From positions 1-10,462 of the forward strand of contig JAQVUQ010000060.1 in assembly GCA_028699365.1 (NCBI GenBank): a stretch of 10,462 bases of DNA, in the 5' to 3' direction. This stretch comes from a bacterium (lineage in GTDB: Bacteria > UBP13 > UBA5359). Positions 6,215-10,462 of the stretch are shown one piece after another. The translations under genes were made by a program, and so were the position numbers. Position 1 is the stretch's first letter, and every line of letters begins with the position of its first letter. The notes beneath the pieces were generated by a model. The model was given only the letters and a program-made list of their open reading frames with translations. It was not told the origin of the DNA and searched no databases.

Positions 6215-9200
6215 ATGAAGTATGGCAATGGGGTAAGGAATATTGCGTTGGCTTTGCTGGTTACCATCGCTGCTGCCGCGCCGGCCGTAGCGGCGGAGAA
6301 GCTCTTTCATCTTTCCCTGCGGGATAATCAGGAAAACGGCGGTACAGGTATCGTCAAGAAGATTTTTCAGCGGCCCTCTGCCGCCACCTATTACAGTAGC
6401 GAGCAGGATAAGCTGCTGGAAGCTCCTGCGGGAACACCCCGGTTTGAGACCTATCCGGGGCATCGTGACGGCACGGTCAAGGCGATGCTGATCGAAACCC
6501 GGACGGAGAATATCCTGCCGGATTCCTCCTTCGAGACGGACAACGCTTCTTTCTGGAAGATGGAGGGCCTGTCGGAGCAGGAAGGCGGCATACACGGCCG
6601 GCGGGCTTTGAGAGTTGCGGCGGAGAAAGCCGTGCTCAAAAATGTCGAGCCGTTGACGATAACCCCGCTCGACGGCAGAGTCTCTTCGCCGGTGTTTACC
6701 GCTTATCTGAGTATGCCTGACGGCACCAGCCCGGAGGGCAGGGTCAGGCCTGTAGCCTGGGAGGTCCAGGGGGATCAGGTGACGGCGGTCGATATATTTC
6801 CCAAGCAGGCTTATTATAAGAACATCAAGACAGATTTTATCAGGGTGGGTAACGGCCGCTGGTGGCGTATGACAGCCAGAATGCAGGAGAAGAGAAGCGG
6901 AGGGCGTTACCACGTAGGGCTGGAATTTCTGAAGGGCACCGGTATGCTGGTGGATGCACTGCAACTGGAACGCAACTATGAGCCCTGGACGGCCAGTTCG
7001 TATATTCCCACCGCTGCCGGACCGGCCGTGCGCCGGGCGGATCTGCTGACCGTCAAGACGGTTGCCGCCGATATACCTGCCGGCAGCCTGAGTCTGTGGT
7101 TCAGAGCTACCAATCCTGCCGGACGCATCGGGTATATACTGACGCATTATGCCGCGGCGGGCAGCAAGGAGAACTGCATTTCTATAACCGGACAGAACGT
7201 TCAACTGGGGCTGAAAGGGATGCCCTATCTTGAAACGTTGTGGAACAAACCCGAGAAAAACGGGGACTGGCGTTTTGTCTGTCTTACCTGGGACGGCAAG
7301 CAGGCTGTGACTTATATCGACGGGCGGGAGTTTGCCAAAGCGGAGGGTCCGTGGGCCTATACCGGCCTGGATAAATGGCTCGGCTCCATGACGGTAGGCA
7401 ATAACGGGTCTGAGACATATAACGGTGTTCAGGGCGTGCTTTGCGATATCACCTTGTGGAAGAGTCCTCTTACGGAAGCAGAGGTAAGGTCTCTATACAC
7501 CGGGGAGACGCAGGCGGAGAAGGCGGACGGAGCATCTGCCGGCGGCACCGGCTTGCCGGTGGATTTTAATACGGACAAGGCCGGCAAGGTCAGCCTGGCA
7601 GTTTACGATACCTCCGGGTGCCTGGTGCGCAATCTGGTTACCGGTGAGAACTACACGGCCGGAAAACATAAGATTTACTGGGACGGACGGGACAATGACG
7701 GCCGGCCCGTAAAGCCCGGACAGTATTCCTTTAAAGGTGTTGCCGGTAATGTCAAGGCTGAATGGATAGTGTCTACCGGCAACAGCGGCAATCCTCCCTG
7801 GGGAGACACCAAGGTCAGGGCCGGCTTGTGGACGTCCGTGGCCGCTGTGAACAATGGTATTGTGGCCGGCAACTTCAGCGGAGAAGGCAACCGTATAGTC
7901 CAGCGCTACGACGATAAAGGCAATGTCCTCTGGACCTGCGGTATACCTCCCCTTTATAACCGCAACGCCGTGCTGACAGCGGACGGTAATTACGTCTATG
8001 TGGTCATCATGCCGGGAGCGGAGAAAGCTGCTTCCGGGGCGCCGATAATCTATGAGATGTTGTGGCGACTGGATGTCAAGACCGGCAAGCCCGTGCCCTG
8101 GAGCGACGGCAAGGAGCTTATGCGCCTGACCCCCAACAGAACGGGAGACCCTGAGCGGGGCAGGATGATCTACGATACGGGTGACGTTCCCTGGGTGGAT
8201 TGGGGGCTCTACGATATCGAGGTCAGCCACGGCAAGCTCTATCTGCCGCTGCACAAGGAGAACTGCATTGCCGTCCTGGATAGCGGGAGCGGCCGTGAAC
8301 TGGAGCGTATCGCCCTGCCCGGCGCGCCTCGCTGCCTGGCCGTGACCGGCAACGGGGATATATACGTCAGCCTGACGGACAGAGTTATCCGCATAGCCGG
8401 CAAGGAGAGAAAGCAGACGGTCTTTACCGGCGGGCTGGATTATGCCTGGGAAACGGAAATCGGTGCCGACGGCTCCGTTTATATTTCCGAACTGGGCAAG
8501 AGCCGCACCGTGAAGAAGTATTCGCCCGGCGGCCGGCTGCAAATGACACTGGGCAAAAACAGCCGTGATCCGTTCGATTTCAACTACCGTGATAACGGCG
8601 ACGGCTTTTTACTGCCGCTGGGTCTCTGTCTCACGGCTGACGGCGATATCTGCGTGGCCGATTACGGTCACAGCCGGATAGCCCGCTACAACCGGAGCGG
8701 GGTGGAAGTTCAGGGGATAGAGGCCTTCGGCCTGGGAGGTATGGACGGCGGCGTGGTTTTCCATGCCGGTGAAGACGGCAAACTCAGCTTGTATACGCTG
8801 GTGCAGATATACAACCTCGGCGGCAATCTGATCACCAGATACGACATCGATCACAAGGCGGGGAGCTGGAAAACCGGGGCCCGCTGGGCGACCATCGGAC
8901 CGGTGCTGACCCAGGATCCCATCAAGGTCAAAACGATGTCCAACGGTAAGACATACCTTTTTGTCATGGGACGCTATCCCAGCATATACAGGCTGGAAAA
9001 CAACGGAATCACCTTCTGCAGCGTCATGATGCATACACAGCGCTACGGCAGGTCGCAGCGTGAAGGTTTGAAATCCGACAAGTACGGCACGCGCCACATG
9101 GGGTATCCCCGGCAGTTCTTTGCCTCCGACAGCATAACGAAGGACTTTGCCGCCCTGGGCCTGCTGGAGTCTACCGTGCTGGGGCCCAGCCATCGCTTTG

Positions 9201-10462
9201 TCTGGACCGACCGCAACAGCGACGGCCGGGCTCAGGCCGGAGAGATAGTCTCCACCCCGGAGGAGAAAGCTCTCTTCTATACCTTTAACGATGCCTGTGT
9301 GGCCGGTAATGGCGATATCTATATGCTGGATTACGGCGCAGGGTTCGATCAACAGGTGTTATGGAGATTCGCCTTCAAGGGCTTTGACGACAAGGATAAC
9401 CCTGTCTACGACTGGAAGAGCAAGGAGCGTGTCTGGTCTTTCAAGGATCATATCGCCGATATGCCCAACGGGGGTAAGGAATGTGTCATCTGCGCCAAAC
9501 GGGTGGATGAACAGGGAAATATCTATCTTTCGGCTCTGGTAGGCAACAGTTGTTTTCCTACTCACGTATCGCTGTTGAGCTACGATAAAGAAGGCCGTCT
9601 CAGGTGGAAGTTCGGTTCCAAGGCCAGGGGCTACAAGGACCGTCCCGGCGAGTTCACCTCGGTGACCTCTTTTGCCGGCATAGCCGACGGTTTTGTTTAC
9701 GCCCTGGATTACGACGGTTTTGTGGATGTCCTGACCACGGACGGGCTTTATGTGGCCACGCTGCTGGAGAGCGGCAGCTCCGGGGGCGAGAACAGTCCCT
9801 ACAGTAACTGGGGCGAGAACTTCAAGGGGGATGTCTTTAAAGACAGCGCCGATGGCCGGCATTACCTGACGATCAACACCCATAACTATACCCTGCCCGT
9901 CTTCAGAGTGGACGGCATTGGAGAGGTAAAGCGCTTTGAGGGGGCTTTGCAACTCAAGGCAGCCGATATCGCCGTCGCCGAGAGCCGTCCGGACAAGAAT
10001 GCGGCTGCGCCGGTTAAGAGAGATGTGCGCCGGGAAGGCGTTATCAGTATCGTCAAAAAGAGTCCGCGCATCGACGGCGATCCCTCGGACTGGGAGTCAC
10101 TGCCGGGTATGAAAGCCGATTTCGACGACGGCAACGAGATGTACGGCGCCGAGTTGAAGGCAGCCGTAGATGAAAAGAACCTCTATATCCTGCTGCGGGC
10201 TGCAGACCCTACCCCGGCCGTCAACAACTGTGAACGTGCGGCGGCGCTGTGGGACGGGGATTGCCTTGAACTCTACATGTCCAAGGATACGGCCCCGGCC
10301 GGCAATCCAGCCTGGTCTGCCGGCGATCTGATCATACACCTGCCGGCCAGGATATCCGGAAAGGGACCTGCTGCCGGCCTGTTGAAGATGGCAGGCGGAA
10401 AGGGTGCCTTTGTGGAGCCGCAGGGCTGTAAGACAGTCGTAAGCTTGTTTGATAACGGCAAG
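6215..10462 (+). CDS. Very large secreted multidomain glycan-associated protein (CBM-like, LamG, FlgD-Ig, propeller, CBM9-like); 3' end outside window
   Basis: Reading from ATG 6215, with AGGAGG at 6199-6204, the frame stays open for 1416 codons to the last base; it was checked codon by codon and the stop lies beyond the window. A signal peptide covers residues 1-26 ('APAVA' before the cut). Residues about 45-95 contain 'QRPSAATYYSS', 'TPRFETYPGHRDG' and 'VKAMLIETRT', a module familiar from phage tail and surface proteins. About 97-260 is carbohydrate-binding-like, from 'ILPDSSFETDNASFW' to 'MLVDALQLERNYEPW'. About 270-430 is a LamG/concanavalin A-like domain ('GDWRFVCLTWDGKQAVTYID', 'CDITLWKSPLTEAEV'). 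About 455-510 is a FlgD-type Ig domain ('VSLAVYDTSGCLVRNL', 'YWDGRDNDGRPVKPGQY'). About 530-1230 is a long NHL/propeller-like region with repeated xxDGxIYVxD-type strands and an EF-hand loop at D999-E1010. From about 1275 a CBM9-like domain starts ('PRIDGDPSDWESLPG', 'LWDGDCLELYMS'). No catalytic domain is recognised, so binding or scaffolding at the cell surface is the best inference. Confidence 0.88.
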   Translation, partial: MKYGNGVRNIALALLVTIAAAAPAVAAEKLFHLSLRDNQENGGTGIVKKIFQRPSAATYYSSEQDKLLEAPAGTPRFETYPGHRDGTVKAMLIETRTENILPDSSFETDNASFWKMEGLSEQEGGIHGRRALRVAAEKAVLKNVEPLTITPLDGRVSSPVFTAYLSMPDGTSPEGRVRPVAWEVQGDQVTAVDIFPKQAYYKNIKTDFIRVGNGRWWRMTARMQEKRSGGRYHVGLEFLKGTGMLVDALQLERNYEPWTASSYIPTAAGPAVRRADLLTVKTVAADIPAGSLSLWFRATNPAGRIGYILTHYAAAGSKENCISITGQNVQLGLKGMPYLETLWNKPEKNGDWRFVCLTWDGKQAVTYIDGREFAKAEGPWAYTGLDKWLGSMTVGNNGSETYNGVQGVLCDITLWKSPLTEAEVRSLYTGETQAEKADGASAGGTGLPVDFNTDKAGKVSLAVYDTSGCLVRNLVTGENYTAGKHKIYWDGRDNDGRPVKPGQYSFKGVAGNVKAEWIVSTGNSGNPPWGDTKVRAGLWTSVAAVNNGIVAGNFSGEGNRIVQRYDDKGNVLWTCGIPPLYNRNAVLTADGNYVYVVIMPGAEKAASGAPIIYEMLWRLDVKTGKPVPWSDGKELMRLTPNRTGDPERGRMIYDTGDVPWVDWGLYDIEVSHGKLYLPLHKENCIAVLDSGSGRELERIALPGAPRCLAVTGNGDIYVSLTDRVIRIAGKERKQTVFTGGLDYAWETEIGADGSVYISELGKSRTVKKYSPGGRLQMTLGKNSRDPFDFNYRDNGDGFLLPLGLCLTADGDICVADYGHSRIARYNRSGVEVQGIEAFGLGGMDGGVVFHAGEDGKLSLYTLVQIYNLGGNLITRYDIDHKAGSWKTGARWATIGPVLTQDPIKVKTMSNGKTYLFVMGRYPSIYRLENNGITFCSVMMHTQRYGRSQREGLKSDKYGTRHMGYPRQFFASDSITKDFAALGLLESTVLGPSHRFVWTDRNSDGRAQAGEIVSTPEEKALFYTFNDACVAGNGDIYMLDYGAGFDQQVLWRFAFKGFDDKDNPVYDWKSKERVWSFKDHIADMPNGGKECVICAKRVDEQGNIYLSALVGNSCFPTHVSLLSYDKEGRLRWKFGSKARGYKDRPGEFTSVTSFAGIADGFVYALDYDGFVDVLTTDGLYVATLLESGSSGGENSPYSNWGENFKGDVFKDSADGRHYLTINTHNYTLPVFRVDGIGEVKRFEGALQLKAADIAVAESRPDKNAAAPVKRDVRREGVISIVKKSPRIDGDPSDWESLPGMKADFDDGNEMYGAELKAAVDEKNLYILLRAADPTPAVNNCERAAALWDGDCLELYMSKDTAPAGNPAWSAGDLIIHLPARISGKGPAAGLLKMAGGKGAFVEPQGCKTVVSLFDNGK

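Noticed and set aside
6149-8542. Two open frames of about 350 codons on the - strand (6149-7204 and 7493-8542)
   Set aside because: They lie opposite a continuous 1416-codon + strand gene with clear domains and signal peptide, and their translations resemble no protein family.
8609-9952. Further - strand open frames at 8609-9352 and 9359-9952
   Set aside because: Same situation: opposite the propeller region of the large secreted protein, no domain content.
1-10462. CRISPR array, tRNA or rRNA genes, insertion sequences, attachment sites
   Set aside because: No regularly spaced direct repeats, no cloverleaf or rRNA-like sequence, no transposase and no terminal inverted repeats were seen; the window is almost entirely protein-coding.

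Overview
The window reads as a piece of a bacterial chromosome, with all recognisable genes on the + strand and packed tightly. The largest gap between genes is about 74 bp, so no stretch over 300 bp lacks a gene. The best clue to the organism is the prepilin-type protein at 1684-2475. It carries an H-X9-DG motif and an N-terminal '[17 protein letters not shown]' segment followed by '[13 protein letters not shown]'. From memory, this resembles the expanded prepilin-like families of Armatimonadota, with Planctomycetota, Lentisphaerota and related carbohydrate-degrading phyla as alternatives. The assignment is an inference and was not tested by search.

Layout. At 1-474 lies the C-terminal end of a protein resembling the uroporphyrinogen decarboxylase/corrinoid methyltransferase superfamily. 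A short AT-rich gap follows, holding a perfect 16-bp palindrome (518-533). Next is a GntR-headed, LacI-bodied transcription regulator (549-1634). Four genes follow with gaps of about 10-52 bp and no visible terminator: a single H-X9-DG prepilin-like protein (1684-2475), a secreted Pectate_lyase_3-type beta-helix protein (2492-4015), a clan GH-A-like glycoside hydrolase with extra C-terminal domains (4068-6191), and a very large secreted multidomain protein (6215 to beyond the window end, at least 1416 residues).

How the genes may work together (inference). This looks like a sugar-responsive polysaccharide utilisation or surface-adhesion locus. The regulator has the AraR-type design that senses a sugar and controls neighbouring genes, and the palindrome just upstream of its own ribosome binding site is a plausible operator. 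The prepilin-like protein could be sorted to the surface by a type IV pilus or type II secretion-like machine. The beta-helix protein and the large multidomain protein have signal peptides and glycan-associated modules: a carbohydrate-binding-like N-terminal region, a LamG domain, a FlgD-type Ig domain, a long propeller region and a CBM9-like domain. The GH-A enzyme has no visible signal peptide and may act inside the cell.

The less ordinary points are the repeated pairing of phage-tail-like modules with carbohydrate-active domains in two neighbouring secreted proteins, a textbook EF-hand calcium loop inside the propeller, an unassigned C-terminal half on the glycoside hydrolase, and the presence of one lone pseudopilin gene inside a carbohydrate-active operon. 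None of these proves a new system.
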